Positions 17,974 through 26,834 of a stretch of 64,000 nt of DNA are shown piece by piece. How positions within the stretch are numbered: the first letter of the stretch is position 1; each line of letters begins with the position of its first letter. Position numbers and translations under genes: made by a program. Origin of the DNA: an uncultured Roseobacter sp. (lineage in GTDB: Bacteria > Pseudomonadota > Alphaproteobacteria > Rhodobacterales > Rhodobacteraceae). Where the stretch lies: assembly GCF_947495025.1 (NCBI RefSeq), contig NZ_CANLXG010000001.1, forward strand, positions 496,001 to 560,000. Reading direction: 5' to 3'. The notes under the pieces are model-generated. The model had not been told where the DNA came from. It saw only the letters and a program-made list of their open reading frames with translations, and did not search any database.

Positions 17974-20067
17974 ATGGCAAAGACCAATTATGATGGTCCC
18001 ATTCTGGAGATCGACAAACTGTCGATTTCGTTTTTCACGCGGCTGCGGGAAATTCCTGCCGTCATGGATTTTTCGGTCACGGTTCAGCCGGGCGAGGCTG
18101 TAGGCCTGGTCGGCGAGTCCGGATGCGGGAAATCCACCGTGGCACTGGGCGTGATGCAGGATCTGGGCAAGAACGGGCGCGTCGTCGGCGGCTCGATCAA
18201 GTTCAAGGGGCGTGACCTTGGTGCGATGAGCGACGAGGAACTGCGGGACATCCGCGGCTCTGAGATCGCGATGATCTATCAGGAACCCATGGCTTCGCTG
18301 AACCCGGCAATGAAGATCGGCAAACAGCTGATGGAAGTGCCCATGATCCACCAGGGCATGAACGAAAAGGATGCCTATCAGCGCGCGCTGCAGGTGGTGA
18401 CAGACGTAAAGCTGCCTGACCCCAGGCGGATGCTGAACTCCTTTCCGCATCAGCTCTCCGGGGGTCAGCAACAGCGCATCGTGATCGCGATGGCGCTGAT
18501 GTCAGAGCCCTCGCTGCTCATTCTCGATGAGCCTACCACAGCGCTCGATGTAACGGTCGAGGCCGCCGTCGTCGAACTCGTCAAGGACCTGGGCAAAAAG
18601 TACGGCACGTCGATGCTCTTTATCTCCCACAACCTCGGCCTGGTTCTGGAAACCTGCGACCGCATCTGCGTGATGTATTCCGGTGAGGCGGTGGAGCGTG
18701 GCTCTATCGAGGATGTGTTCGACAAGATGCAGCACCCCTATACGCAGGCGCTTTTCCGGTCGATCCCGCTGCCGGGGGCTGACAAGAACGCGCGGCCGCT
18801 GGTGGCAATCCCGGGGAACTTTCCCCTGCCCCATGAACGTCCCAATGGCTGCAACTTCGGGCCGCGTTGCGACTATTTCGAAGCCGGGAGATGCGACCAG
18901 GGCGTTATTCAGATGGATACTGTCCCGGGCAATGACCGGCACGCCACGCGCTGTCTGAAGTTCAACGAAATTGACTGGGATGCGCCGCTGGAACTGGCCG
19001 ACGTCAAAACCAAGGGCGAGATCGGTGATGTCGTTCTTAAAATGGACAACCTCAAGAAATACTATGAAGTCACCGCAAATGCGATCTTCGGCGGCGGCGA
19101 CAGAAAGGTTGTCAAAGCCAATGAAACACTGAGTTTTGAGGCGCGCGAATCCGAGACGCTCGCCATTGTGGGCGAATCCGGCTGTGGCAAATCGACGTTC
19201 GCCAAGGTGCTGATGGGCCTGGAGACGGCGACCGAGGGCGAGATCCTGCTGGACAACCGCTCCATCGGAAACACGCCCATCGAGGAGCGTGACACCAAAA
19301 CTGTCTCTGAGGTGCAGATGGTGTTTCAGAACCCCTTTGACACGCTCAACCCGTCGATGTCCGTCGGGCGCCAGATCATCCGGGCGCTCGAAATTTTCGG
19401 CATCGGCGAAAATGAGAAAGACCGCCAGCAGCGGATGCTGAAGCTGCTCGATCTTGTCAAGCTGCCTCGCGAGTTTGCCACCCGCATGCCGCGGCAGCTC
19501 TCAGGCGGGCAGAAACAGCGGGTGGGGATTGCGCGCGCCTTTGCCGGTGACGCCAGGATCGTGGTGGCGGACGAGCCTGTCTCGGCGCTCGACGTCTCGG
19601 TTCAGGCGGCAGTGACCGATCTGCTGATGGAGATCCAGCGCGAACACAAGACCACGCTGTTGTTCATCAGCCACGACCTCAGCATCGTACGTTATCTCAG
19701 CGACCGGGTGATGGTGATGTATCTGGGCCATGTTGTCGAACTGGGTACCACCGATCAGGTGTTTGCGCCGCCCTATCACCCCTATACCGAAGCGTTGCTT
19801 TCGGCCGTGCCGATTGCCGACACCAGCGTCAAGAAAAAGCACATTGTGCTCGAGGGGGATATTCCGTCAGCGATGAACCCGCCTCCGGGCTGCCCGTTCC
19901 AGACCCGGTGCCGGTGGAAATCCGAAGTGCCGGGGGGACTTTGCGAAAAAGAAGTACCGCCGGTGCGCCGGCTGGAGGGCGATCACCAGGTCAAATGTCA
20001 CCTCAGCGACGATATACTGGCCCGGATGGAGCCTGTGATCGAGGTGGGAGATGTCGCGGCCGAATAA
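17974..20067 (+). CDS. Fused double ABC ATPase (OppD-OppF type)
   Basis: The 697-aa protein is two ABC ATPases in one chain. Each half has Walker A GESGCGKST (first at residues 47-55, second near 400), an LSGGQ signature (LSGGQQQR and LSGGQKQR) and Walker B (LLILDEPTTALD and IVVADEPVSALD). Each half ends in the oligopeptide-transporter C-terminal domain with a cysteine cluster (CNFGPRCDYFEAGRC and CPFQTRCRWK...C). An AAGGAGA lies 6 bases before the ATG. It powers the two upstream permeases. Confidence 0.95.
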   Translation: MAKTNYDGPILEIDKLSISFFTRLREIPAVMDFSVTVQPGEAVGLVGESGCGKSTVALGVMQDLGKNGRVVGGSIKFKGRDLGAMSDEELRDIRGSEIAMIYQEPMASLNPAMKIGKQLMEVPMIHQGMNEKDAYQRALQVVTDVKLPDPRRMLNSFPHQLSGGQQQRIVIAMALMSEPSLLILDEPTTALDVTVEAAVVELVKDLGKKYGTSMLFISHNLGLVLETCDRICVMYSGEAVERGSIEDVFDKMQHPYTQALFRSIPLPGADKNARPLVAIPGNFPLPHERPNGCNFGPRCDYFEAGRCDQGVIQMDTVPGNDRHATRCLKFNEIDWDAPLELADVKTKGEIGDVVLKMDNLKKYYEVTANAIFGGGDRKVVKANETLSFEARESETLAIVGESGCGKSTFAKVLMGLETATEGEILLDNRSIGNTPIEERDTKTVSEVQMVFQNPFDTLNPSMSVGRQIIRALEIFGIGENEKDRQQRMLKLLDLVKLPREFATRMPRQLSGGQKQRVGIARAFAGDARIVVADEPVSALDVSVQAAVTDLLMEIQREHKTTLLFISHDLSIVRYLSDRVMVMYLGHVVELGTTDQVFAPPYHPYTEALLSAVPIADTSVKKKHIVLEGDIPSAMNPPPGCPFQTRCRWKSEVPGGLCEKEVPPVRRLEGDHQVKCHLSDDILARMEPVIEVGDVAAE

Positions 20068-20086
20068 GGCCGGTGCAGACAACAGC

Positions 20087-20117
20087 AAAGGCCCGGGCAG
20101 CGATGCACGGGCCTTTT
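20087..20117 (+). terminator. Rho-independent terminator after the ABC operon
   Basis: The hairpin AAAGGCCCG-G-GCA / TGC-A-CGGGCCTTTT has one internal mismatch and ends in a short T tract. It lies 20 bases after the fused ATPase stop and could also serve the convergent minus-strand gene that ends at 20139. Confidence 0.8.
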
Positions 20118-20138
20118 GTACTGACAGAACAGACTGGT

Positions 20139-20552
20139 TCAGACGATCAGCGAGATGATCAGACCGCTGAGATAGCCCAGCGAGAATAACGCAAATGCCG
20201 GGCGTCGCGAGGCCACCACAAGCGAGATCAGGATGAGCACACCGCCCATCGCGAGACCGGCCATCGCCGGCCAGAAAACATAGTCGTGATATCCGGTGCC
20301 TGCAGCCCAGGGTGACCCTTCCCAAGACAGACCAATAAGAGCGATCGCAGCAATGACCCCCAGGACGGTCCCGATAAACAGAGCCTTGAGGTGGGCAAAG
20401 ACCGGATGCTGACGCTGGCTGATCATTCCTGCAGGTGATGCGCCGGGCATGGTGGCGCTCATCTGGCGGATCGGAACAGAGCGGGTCGGCATGGCCTGCT
20501 GCTGCGACTGCTGGATACGCTCAAGGCGTGCATAGAAAACATCATTTGCCAT
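20139..20552 (-). CDS. Hypothetical membrane protein, 137 aa
   Basis: The start at 20552 (MANDVFYARLERIQQ) is chosen for the GAGGGAG 8 bases upstream; a longer frame to 20600 lacks support. The first 60 residues are polar, glutamine- and methionine-rich, and predicted cytoplasmic. Three or four hydrophobic segments follow (AHLKALFIGTVLGVIAAIAL, YVFWPAMAGLAMGGVLILISLV, AFALFSLGYLSGLIISLIV). I do not recognise a named family. It is preceded by the lytic transglycosylase gene on the same strand after 116 bases. Confidence 0.75.
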   Translation of the reverse strand: MANDVFYARLERIQQSQQQAMPTRSVPIRQMSATMPGASPAGMISQRQHPVFAHLKALFIGTVLGVIAAIALIGLSWEGSPWAAGTGYHDYVFWPAMAGLAMGGVLILISLVVASRRPAFALFSLGYLSGLIISLIV

Positions 20553-20668
20553 ATCGACGGCTCCCTCGTCACTTACCCTCTCTGGATGAACGGCGATCAA
20601 GGCAGCACTGTGGCCCGGATCGGGACCTGCTGTGAAAGTTTCCTGATTTTGCTGTGACGGAGGTGTGT

Positions 20669-21259
20669 CTACTGACGGCCTGTGATGATCCGCACGTAGT
20701 TCCGGGTTTCCCGGTAAGGCGGGATACCACCATGCTTTTTCACCGCGCCCGGACCCGCGTTATACGCCGCCAGCGCCAGCGGCCATGAGCGGAACTCGCG
20801 GTACTGTTTCGCCAGATAGCGCGCGCCGCCTTCAAGGTTCTCTTCGGGATCGAGCGGGTCGACCCCCAGCGCACGTGCCGTAGCGGGCATCAGCTGTGCC
20901 AGGCCGAGGGCACCTTTGTGTGATTTCGCACGCGCGTTCCAGCCGGATTCCTGTTGTACGAGACGCAGGAACAGGTCCTCGGGAATCCGGTGTTTGCGTG
21001 CCGCACGACGGGCCATATCAAGAAACGGACCGTCATATTTACCGGTGTAGCTGCCGTCGCCCCAGATGCTGGGCGTATAAACAGACGGCGGCTTCAGGCG
21101 CACTGAATTGTTGTACTGACTGGCAGCCCGGTTATCGAGAACGCTGGTCTGTGAGCGGAAAAGTTTGGTCCGGTTTTTCGAGGAGACCGTCTCGGACACA
21201 GCCGCAGTGCTGATGATGACCAGCACCAGAGCGCCGGCAATACCGATCCTTACTGCCAT
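20669..21259 (-). CDS. Lytic transglycosylase (SLT domain)
   Basis: The 196-aa protein has an N-terminal signal peptide or anchor (about residues 1-23) and a C-terminal Slt70-like lysozyme domain. The catalytic glutamate is probably Glu104 in [29 protein letters not shown], followed by [16 protein letters not shown] and [29 protein letters not shown]. These enzymes cleave peptidoglycan glycan strands in the periplasm. It diverges from ssb. Confidence 0.93.
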   Translation of the reverse strand: MAVRIGIAGALVLVIISTAAVSETVSSKNRTKLFRSQTSVLDNRAASQYNNSVRLKPPSVYTPSIWGDGSYTGKYDGPFLDMARRAARKHRIPEDLFLRLVQQESGWNARAKSHKGALGLAQLMPATARALGVDPLDPEENLEGGARYLAKQYREFRSWPLALAAYNAGPGAVKKHGGIPPYRETRNYVRIITGRQ

Positions 21260-21478
21260 GTTGCAAAGCCCCCTCCGCGGACATCCTCCGCGCCACTATA
21301 GCCAAAACGACGACCGACACCAGCCTTGCCCGGTATGGTGGTAAAGCCATTGCCCGGCGCGGTTAACCGGTTTCAAACCATCGCGGGTCAGTATAGTTTT
21401 ACTCAAATTCTGCCGGAGCGGATTCGCCACTGGGCGGGCACCGGGCCGGCGGCACACACCGTATCAGAGGGGGGCATG

Positions 21479-21985
21479 ATGGCCGGCTCAGTAAACAAGG
21501 TTATTCTCATCGGCAATCTGGGGCGTGACCCCGAAGTGCGCACCTTTCAGAACGGCGGCAAGGTCTGCAACCTGCGCATCGCGACCTCCGAGACATGGAA
21601 AGACCGCAACACCGGCGAGCGCAAGGAACGCACCGAGTGGCACTCTGTCGCGATTTTCTCTGAACCACTGGCCCGGGTGGCCGAGCAGTATCTGCGCAAA
21701 GGCTCCAAGGTCTACATCGAGGGTCAGCTGGAAACCCGCAAATGGCAGGACCAGTCCGGCCAGGACCGTTACTCGACCGAGGTCGTGCTGCGCCCCTATA
21801 AATCCGAACTGACCATGCTGGACGGCCGCGATGGCGGCGGTGGTGGCGGCAACTTCGGCGGCGGCGGAGGTGGCCAGATGGGCTATGATGACCGTGGCGG
21901 CGACAGCTACGGTGGCAGCAGTGGCGGGGGCGGAAGCTCCAGCCCGGCACCGTCACGGGATCTGGACGACGAAATCCCGTTCTGA
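21479..21985 (+). CDS. ssb: Single-stranded DNA-binding protein
   Basis: SSB coats single-stranded DNA during replication and repair. The 168-aa protein has the OB-fold domain (residues 1-110: [37 protein letters not shown]), a glycine-rich disordered linker from about 115 to 155, and the acidic tip DDEIPF that recruits partner proteins. Two adjacent ATGs (21476, 21479) are possible; the second gives the usual MAGSVNK start and better spacing from the GAGGGGGG. Confidence 0.96.
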   Translation: MAGSVNKVILIGNLGRDPEVRTFQNGGKVCNLRIATSETWKDRNTGERKERTEWHSVAIFSEPLARVAEQYLRKGSKVYIEGQLETRKWQDQSGQDRYSTEVVLRPYKSELTMLDGRDGGGGGGNFGGGGGGQMGYDDRGGDSYGGSSGGGGSSSPAPSRDLDDEIPF

Positions 21986-22422
21986 TGCTGCCCGCGTGTT
22001 CTGTCCGCGCGCTCACACCTGCGGACACCGACGCGGCGCTGGCACTTTATACAGACCTTACATTCGGGCCGCCGGCGGACAACGCGGCGGCCTTTCTACA
22101 GGTCCTGAAGCACCCGGGCACAACCGTATTCGGCGCGTTCCATGAAGGTGCCGCAGTGGCCATGGTAACCCTGCACCTGCTGCCGAATGTGACCTGGAAC
22201 GCACGACCCTATGGGCTGATCGAGAACGTGGTGACGCACCGCAACCACCAGCGGCTCGGATTCGGGCGCGCGGTGATGTCTGCTGCAATCGGGGCCGCCT
22301 GGGCCGCAGATGCCTATAAGGTGATGCTGATGACCGGACAGAAACGCGGGGCGCGCGGATTTTACGAAAGCGTCGGGTTTTCGTCAGAGGACAAGCACGC
22401 GATGGTGATCCGCCGCACCTGA
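21985..22422 (+). CDS. GNAT family N-acetyltransferase
   Basis: The 145-aa protein shows the GNAT fold: an N-terminal helix pair, VAMVTLHLLPN strand, LIENVVTHRNHQRLGFGRAVMSAAI with the acetyl-CoA loop (Q/R-x-x-G-x-G as HQRLGFGR), and the C-terminal GARGFYESVGF motif. The start codon shares a base with the ssb stop (TGATG), so it is probably translated with ssb. The acceptor substrate is unknown. Confidence 0.88.
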   Translation: MLPACSVRALTPADTDAALALYTDLTFGPPADNAAAFLQVLKHPGTTVFGAFHEGAAVAMVTLHLLPNVTWNARPYGLIENVVTHRNHQRLGFGRAVMSAAIGAAWAADAYKVMLMTGQKRGARGFYESVGFSSEDKHAMVIRRT

Positions 22423-22428
22423 GTAATG

Positions 22429-23538
22429 TCAGGTCCGCAGCGCATCTTCGAGCACGGACAGAACCGCATCGCCCGGAACATCGCCGGTGACAAAAGCCTC
22501 TCCGATGCCGCGTGTCAGGATAAACCGCAGCTGCCCCTGCACGACCTTTTTGTCCTGTCCCATCAGACCCAGCAGGGTCGCTGCATCCGGCAGATCGCCC
22601 GGGATATCGCTCAGGTCGGTCTTCATGCGCATCGCTTTCAGATGCGCCCTGACACGGCTCGGGCTTTCCTGGCTGCAAAGGCCCATACGGGCGGAGAGCT
22701 CGTAGGCCAGGGCACAGCCGATCGCCACACCCTCGCCATGCAGCAGCCGGTCAGAATATCCGGTCGCCGCTTCAAGCGCATGACCGAACGTATGACCCAG
22801 GTTCAGCAGCGCGCGATCCCCCTGTTCGGTCTCATCGCGTTCGACAATATCGGCCTTCATCTGCACCGACCGGCGGACAGCCTCGACGCGCGCCTCCATG
22901 TCGCCGGCAGCCAGCGCCGGACCATTCACTTCCAGCCATTCAAAGAAATCAGCGTCGCCGAGCAACCCGTATTTCACGACCTCACCGTAACCGGCCAGAA
23001 AATCCCGTGCCGTGAGCGTGCCCAGAACGGCCGTATCTGCCAGTACCAGCGTGGGCTGGTGGAACGCGCCGATCAGATTCTTGCCCTGTGGGGCGTTGAT
23101 GCCGGTCTTGCCACCAACCGAGCTGTCAACCTGAGCCAGCAGAGATGTCGGGATCTGCACAAACCGCACGCCCCGGCGCAGAACAGCCGCTGCAAAACCA
23201 ACGAGATCACCGATTACACCGCCGCCAAAGGCAACAACGATGTCGCCCCGCTCGATTTTCTGATCCAGCAGCCATTCAACGGATTGTTCCAGCGGGCCCC
23301 AGGATTTGGTCGCCTCTCCCGCGGGCAGCAGGAGTTCTGTGGCCTCGATACCAGCCGTTGCCAGACCGTCCTTCAGCGCCTGCAGATGCAGGCCTGCGAC
23401 TGTTTTATCGCTGATAACAGCCACTTTCGGGCGTCGGAGAAATGGCGCGATATGTCTGCCTGCATCCGCAATGAGGCCAGGCCCGATCCGCACATCATAT
23501 GCCCGGCCCGGCAGACTGACATGAACGATTTCAGGCAT
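22429..23538 (-). CDS. aroB: 3-dehydroquinate synthase AroB
   Basis: AroB converts DAHP to 3-dehydroquinate in the shikimate pathway using NAD and a metal. The start at 23538 (MPEIVHVSL) gives 369 aa, the usual length, and overlaps the aroK stop by 8 bases. Motifs are GGGVIGDLVGFAAAVLRRG, PTSLLAQVDSSVGGKTGIN, and the metal ligands in LLNLGHTFGHALE and HGEGVAIG. It forms an aroK-aroB operon. Confidence 0.97.
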   Translation of the reverse strand: MPEIVHVSLPGRAYDVRIGPGLIADAGRHIAPFLRRPKVAVISDKTVAGLHLQALKDGLATAGIEATELLLPAGEATKSWGPLEQSVEWLLDQKIERGDIVVAFGGGVIGDLVGFAAAVLRRGVRFVQIPTSLLAQVDSSVGGKTGINAPQGKNLIGAFHQPTLVLADTAVLGTLTARDFLAGYGEVVKYGLLGDADFFEWLEVNGPALAAGDMEARVEAVRRSVQMKADIVERDETEQGDRALLNLGHTFGHALEAATGYSDRLLHGEGVAIGCALAYELSARMGLCSQESPSRVRAHLKAMRMKTDLSDIPGDLPDAATLLGLMGQDKKVVQGQLRFILTRGIGEAFVTGDVPGDAVLSVLEDALRT

Positions 23539-24124
23539 TGCAGCGCTCCAGGACATCAGGCCGTGTTACCAGCACATCCGCGACGCGCTGCGCCATCGCT
23601 TCGAGTGACACCGGGGGCGCACAGGGCACGCGCACATCGGCACGGCTGTAGTCCGGCACCCGCGCTTCAAACAGCGCCTCGAGCGTGGCGCGGGGGTTTT
23701 CGGTGCGCAGCAATGGCCGGGTATCGCGGTGTCTGACCCGGTTCCAGAGCAGGTCAATATCCGCGTCCAGCCAGACCGCAACACCATGTTGGGAAATCTT
23801 GGCGCGGTTGACCCCGGACAGATAGGCACCGCCGCCGGTGGACAGGACGCAGGGCGCGCCCTGCAGGAGCCGCTGGATCACCTCTGTTTCCCGCGCCCGG
23901 AAAAAGGCCTCACCGTCACGGGCGAAGATTTCCGGAACGGTCATATTCGCTGCCTGTTCAATCTCGTGATCCGAATCGAGAAAGGGCACGTCGAGCAAAG
24001 CCGCCAGTGTGCGGCCTACCGCAGTCTTTCCGGCCCCCATCATACCAACCATGACAATCGTCTTTTTCAGCACAAAACGGTGCGTTCCGGAGGTATCGGC
24101 CAGGGATTGCTGAAAATCGCTCAT
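23531..24124 (-). CDS. aroK: Shikimate kinase AroK
   Basis: AroK phosphorylates shikimate with ATP. The 197-aa protein has the P-loop GMMGAGKTAVGR, the shikimate-binding DSDHEIE, a FRARETEVI motif, and STGGGAYLS. It has an extra N-terminal tail of about 20 residues relative to the E. coli enzyme. It is followed at once by aroB and diverges from the 49-aa membrane protein gene. Confidence 0.95.
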   Translation of the reverse strand: MSDFQQSLADTSGTHRFVLKKTIVMVGMMGAGKTAVGRTLAALLDVPFLDSDHEIEQAANMTVPEIFARDGEAFFRARETEVIQRLLQGAPCVLSTGGGAYLSGVNRAKISQHGVAVWLDADIDLLWNRVRHRDTRPLLRTENPRATLEALFEARVPDYSRADVRVPCAPPVSLEAMAQRVADVLVTRPDVLERCNA

Positions 24125-24209
24125 AATCGTCTGAATGACGTGATATTGCTGAAAAGGCCATATATAAGTTGCTTAAAAAGCGCAGGCAGGCAAAAAACAG
24201 GGCAGCACA

Positions 24210-24359
24210 ATGGGACGTTTGTTCAAACTTCTGATCTATCTTCTGATCCTCGGATTTCTGGGGCTTACAGGATACGCCTATGTCGGCCCGTTCTTCGGGG
24301 CTGACTTTGGCGCGCCCCAGTCAGAAGTCCGGGTACCTGTCACGCTGGATGCTGAGTAG
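24210..24359 (+). CDS. Small membrane protein, 49 aa
   Basis: The ORF starts MGRLFKLLIYLLILGFLGLT, one clear membrane helix after a positive N terminus, then a YAYVGPFFGADF turn and a polar tail ending PVTLDAE. It is too short for routine gene callers, but the coding pattern is coherent. The last 11 bases overlap the start of the next gene, which suggests coupled translation. I recall near-identical small proteins in other Rhodobacterales; function unknown. Confidence 0.75.
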   Translation: MGRLFKLLIYLLILGFLGLTGYAYVGPFFGADFGAPQSEVRVPVTLDAE

Positions 24360-25869
24360 GTTTCCCCCATATATTGTCGCGGCACTGTCTCTCGCGCAGC
24401 CTGCGGGCGCGCAGGATCAGCCGCTGTCGGCCATTGACTGGATCGACAGCCAGCCTGTGGTTCAGCAACAGCCCGTTGCATCCGTCCCGCTGGCGCCGTC
24501 TGCCGCCAATCCCGAACGGCTGCCACCCGATGTCACCGTAGCCCCCCTGAACGAGCGGGTTCAGCGGCAGATCGGACTGGTGCCGCCGGATGTCACAGGT
24601 CTGCCGCCCGGCCTCTGGGCCGGCAGTGACCCGGATGTCCTCAGCACACTGCTGGAAAGGCTGCCCGATCTGCGCCTGCCGGCCGCGCAGGCTTTGTTGT
24701 ACCGTGCCGTGCTAACCGAGGCCTATGGACCCGGCGATGATGCTGCGACCGAGGATGTCTTCACTCTGGCCCGCGCCCGGGTTCTGCGGCGCAGTGGCGC
24801 GCTGGAGCCTGCCCTGGCGCTGATCAGTCAGTCCGGTCCTGTGCGCGACAAAGATCATTTTGCGGCATTTATGGATCTGGCTCTCCTGACGGGTGATGAA
24901 GACGCCGCCTGCGCCTTGCTGACCGACCGGCCGCATCTCGCGCCGAGTGCCGGACACCGGATATTCTGCACGTTGCGTGGCGGCGACTGGGCGACCGCTG
25001 CTGTCCTGTATGATGCAGGCAACGCGCTTGGAGCCATCGCACCGTCACAGGTCAACCTGCTAGCGCGCTTTCTTGACCCTGACCTTTTCGAAGGCGACCC
25101 GGCGCTGGCCCCTCCGGCGCAGATCACCCCGCTGCTGTTCCGCCTGCATGAAGCAATCGGGGAGCCGTTGCCCACCAGGTTCCTGCCCCGCGAGTATGCG
25201 GTTGCAGACCTGCGCGATCTCGCGGGATGGAAAGCGCAGCTGGAAGCGGCCGAACGTCTGTCCCGTGCCGGCAGCCTGCCGGACAATCAGCTTCTGGGGC
25301 TGTATACTGCGCGCCGACCTGCAGCATCGGGCGGCGTCTGGGACAGAGCATCGGCAGTTCAGAAACTGGAGGCCGCGCTGCAGCGCCCCTCCGTCGCGGA
25401 AACAGCAAGCGCCCTGCCCCTGGCCTGGCAGGCCATGCAAAGCGCGCGCCTGGAGGTGCCGTTCGCAACACTTTTTACCGATGACCTGGACCGCGTGGCG
25501 CTGACCGGCCAACCCGCGGCAATCGCGCAGCGTATGCGCCTGCTGTCCCCGGGCTTTGAGGACGCGCCGGCGCTGCCCGGTGATCTGGCCACGGCCATCG
25601 CCAGAAGAACGCCGCTGCCTCTGGCCGCAGGAACCGCGCGGGATGCAGCAATTGCTGCTGCCTTTTCCGGCACGCCGCGTCCGGACAAATCAGACCGGCA
25701 ACAACTCGGTCAGACCATCCTGACCACACTGGCCACCCTCGAGGACGGCGCGGCCGGCGATCCTGTAGCACTCCAACAGGCGCTGGAAACACTGCGCGGT
25801 CTCGGATTTGAAACGACAGCGCGGCGGGCAGCGCTGCAGGTGCTGTTGCTGGACAGGTACAACCCGTGA
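24349..25869 (+). CDS. Hypothetical exported protein, 506 aa
   Basis: The start at 24349 is chosen because it begins a good signal peptide (MLSRFPPYIVAALSLAQPAGAQ). The remaining 485 residues are alanine-, leucine- and proline-rich and mainly helical, without a motif that I recognise; the region from about 95 on resembles a helical repeat scaffold (LLERLPDLRLPAAQALLYRAVLTEAYG, ARVLRRSGALEPALALI). It lies between a 49-aa membrane protein and xerD, overlapping both. A periplasmic location is inferred from the signal peptide; role unknown. Confidence 0.8.
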   Translation: MLSRFPPYIVAALSLAQPAGAQDQPLSAIDWIDSQPVVQQQPVASVPLAPSAANPERLPPDVTVAPLNERVQRQIGLVPPDVTGLPPGLWAGSDPDVLSTLLERLPDLRLPAAQALLYRAVLTEAYGPGDDAATEDVFTLARARVLRRSGALEPALALISQSGPVRDKDHFAAFMDLALLTGDEDAACALLTDRPHLAPSAGHRIFCTLRGGDWATAAVLYDAGNALGAIAPSQVNLLARFLDPDLFEGDPALAPPAQITPLLFRLHEAIGEPLPTRFLPREYAVADLRDLAGWKAQLEAAERLSRAGSLPDNQLLGLYTARRPAASGGVWDRASAVQKLEAALQRPSVAETASALPLAWQAMQSARLEVPFATLFTDDLDRVALTGQPAAIAQRMRLLSPGFEDAPALPGDLATAIARRTPLPLAAGTARDAAIAAAFSGTPRPDKSDRQQLGQTILTTLATLEDGAAGDPVALQQALETLRGLGFETTARRAALQVLLLDRYNP

Positions 25870-26834
25870 GCCGCGCAGCATGGATCCCCGCCTTTCTTGA
25901 GGCCCAGAGCGCTGAACTGGGCGCCGCGCATAACACGCTGCTTGCCTATGGGCGCGATCTTCAGGCCTTTGACACCTGGCTTGAACAGCAGTCTCAGGAT
26001 TTCGCAGGGGCCACGCGCAATGACGTGGAGGCCTATCTGATCCGGTGTGATGCCGAGGGGCTGTCGCGGGCGACCAGAGCGCGCCGTCTGTCCGCCATCA
26101 GACAGCTTTACCGCTTTGCCTTCGAGGAAGGCTGGCGCGCAGATAATCCCGCGCTTCAGGTTGCGGGGCCCGGGCGGGACAAACGCCTGCCGAAAACCCT
26201 GACTGAGGATGAGGTCGACCGCCTGCTGAATGCAGCCCGCACGGCCGGACGCGCCGGCACCGACCGGCTGCGCAATGTCTGCCTGATGGAATTACTCTAT
26301 GCGACCGGCATGCGGGTCTCGGAACTGGTCAGCCTGCCCGTCAGCGCGACGCGCGGCGACCCGAGAATGCTGCTGATTTCCGGCAAAGGGGGCAAGGAAC
26401 GCCTCGTGCCTTTGTCCCCGCCGGCACGTGCCGCACTGACGGACTGGCTGGAAATCCGTGACCGGGATGACCAGGCACGGCGCGATAAGGGCCTGCCCCC
26501 GTCAAAGTTTCTTTTCGCCTCGCGCGGTAAATCCGGACATCTGACGCGGCACCGTTTTTATGCGCTGATCAAAGAGCTCGCGGTCGAAGGCGGTGTCAGC
26601 CCCGCCAAAGTCACGCCACATACCCTGCGACATGCATTTGCCACACATCTGCTGGCCAACGGCGCTGATCTGCGATCCATTCAGACGTTGCTGGGCCACG
26701 CGGACGTCGCGACGACAGAGATTTACACACATGTGCTGGAAGCGCGTCTGCAGGAGCTGGTCCTGACCCGTCACCCTCTGGCGAAAGACGGCAGCCGCAG
26801 CGACGACGGCAAAACATCCTCGGACGGCCAGTAA
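25866..26834 (+). CDS. xerD: Tyrosine recombinase XerD
   Basis: XerD with XerC resolves chromosome dimers at dif. The 322-aa protein has the N-terminal SAM-like DNA-binding domain and a catalytic domain with all expected residues: Arg150 (ATGMRVSEL), Lys174, His252 and Arg255 (HTLRHAFATHLL), His278 (LGHADV) and nucleophile Tyr287 (EIYTHV). It starts with GTG, overlapping the previous stop by 4 bases. Its C-terminal 64 bases overlap the end of the convergent gene at 26771. It is a housekeeping Xer protein, not a mobile-element integrase: no att repeats or cargo are seen. Confidence 0.93.
   Translation: MSRAAWIPAFLEAQSAELGAAHNTLLAYGRDLQAFDTWLEQQSQDFAGATRNDVEAYLIRCDAEGLSRATRARRLSAIRQLYRFAFEEGWRADNPALQVAGPGRDKRLPKTLTEDEVDRLLNAARTAGRAGTDRLRNVCLMELLYATGMRVSELVSLPVSATRGDPRMLLISGKGGKERLVPLSPPARAALTDWLEIRDRDDQARRDKGLPPSKFLFASRGKSGHLTRHRFYALIKELAVEGGVSPAKVTPHTLRHAFATHLLANGADLRSIQTLLGHADVATTEIYTHVLEARLQELVLTRHPLAKDGSRSDDGKTSSDGQ

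Noticed and set aside
22426..23736. 436-aa plus-strand ORF
   Set aside because: Antisense to aroB; no family motif.
25866..26834. XerD as integrase of a genomic island
   Set aside because: No att repeats, tRNA target, or cargo genes; the neighbours are core genes.
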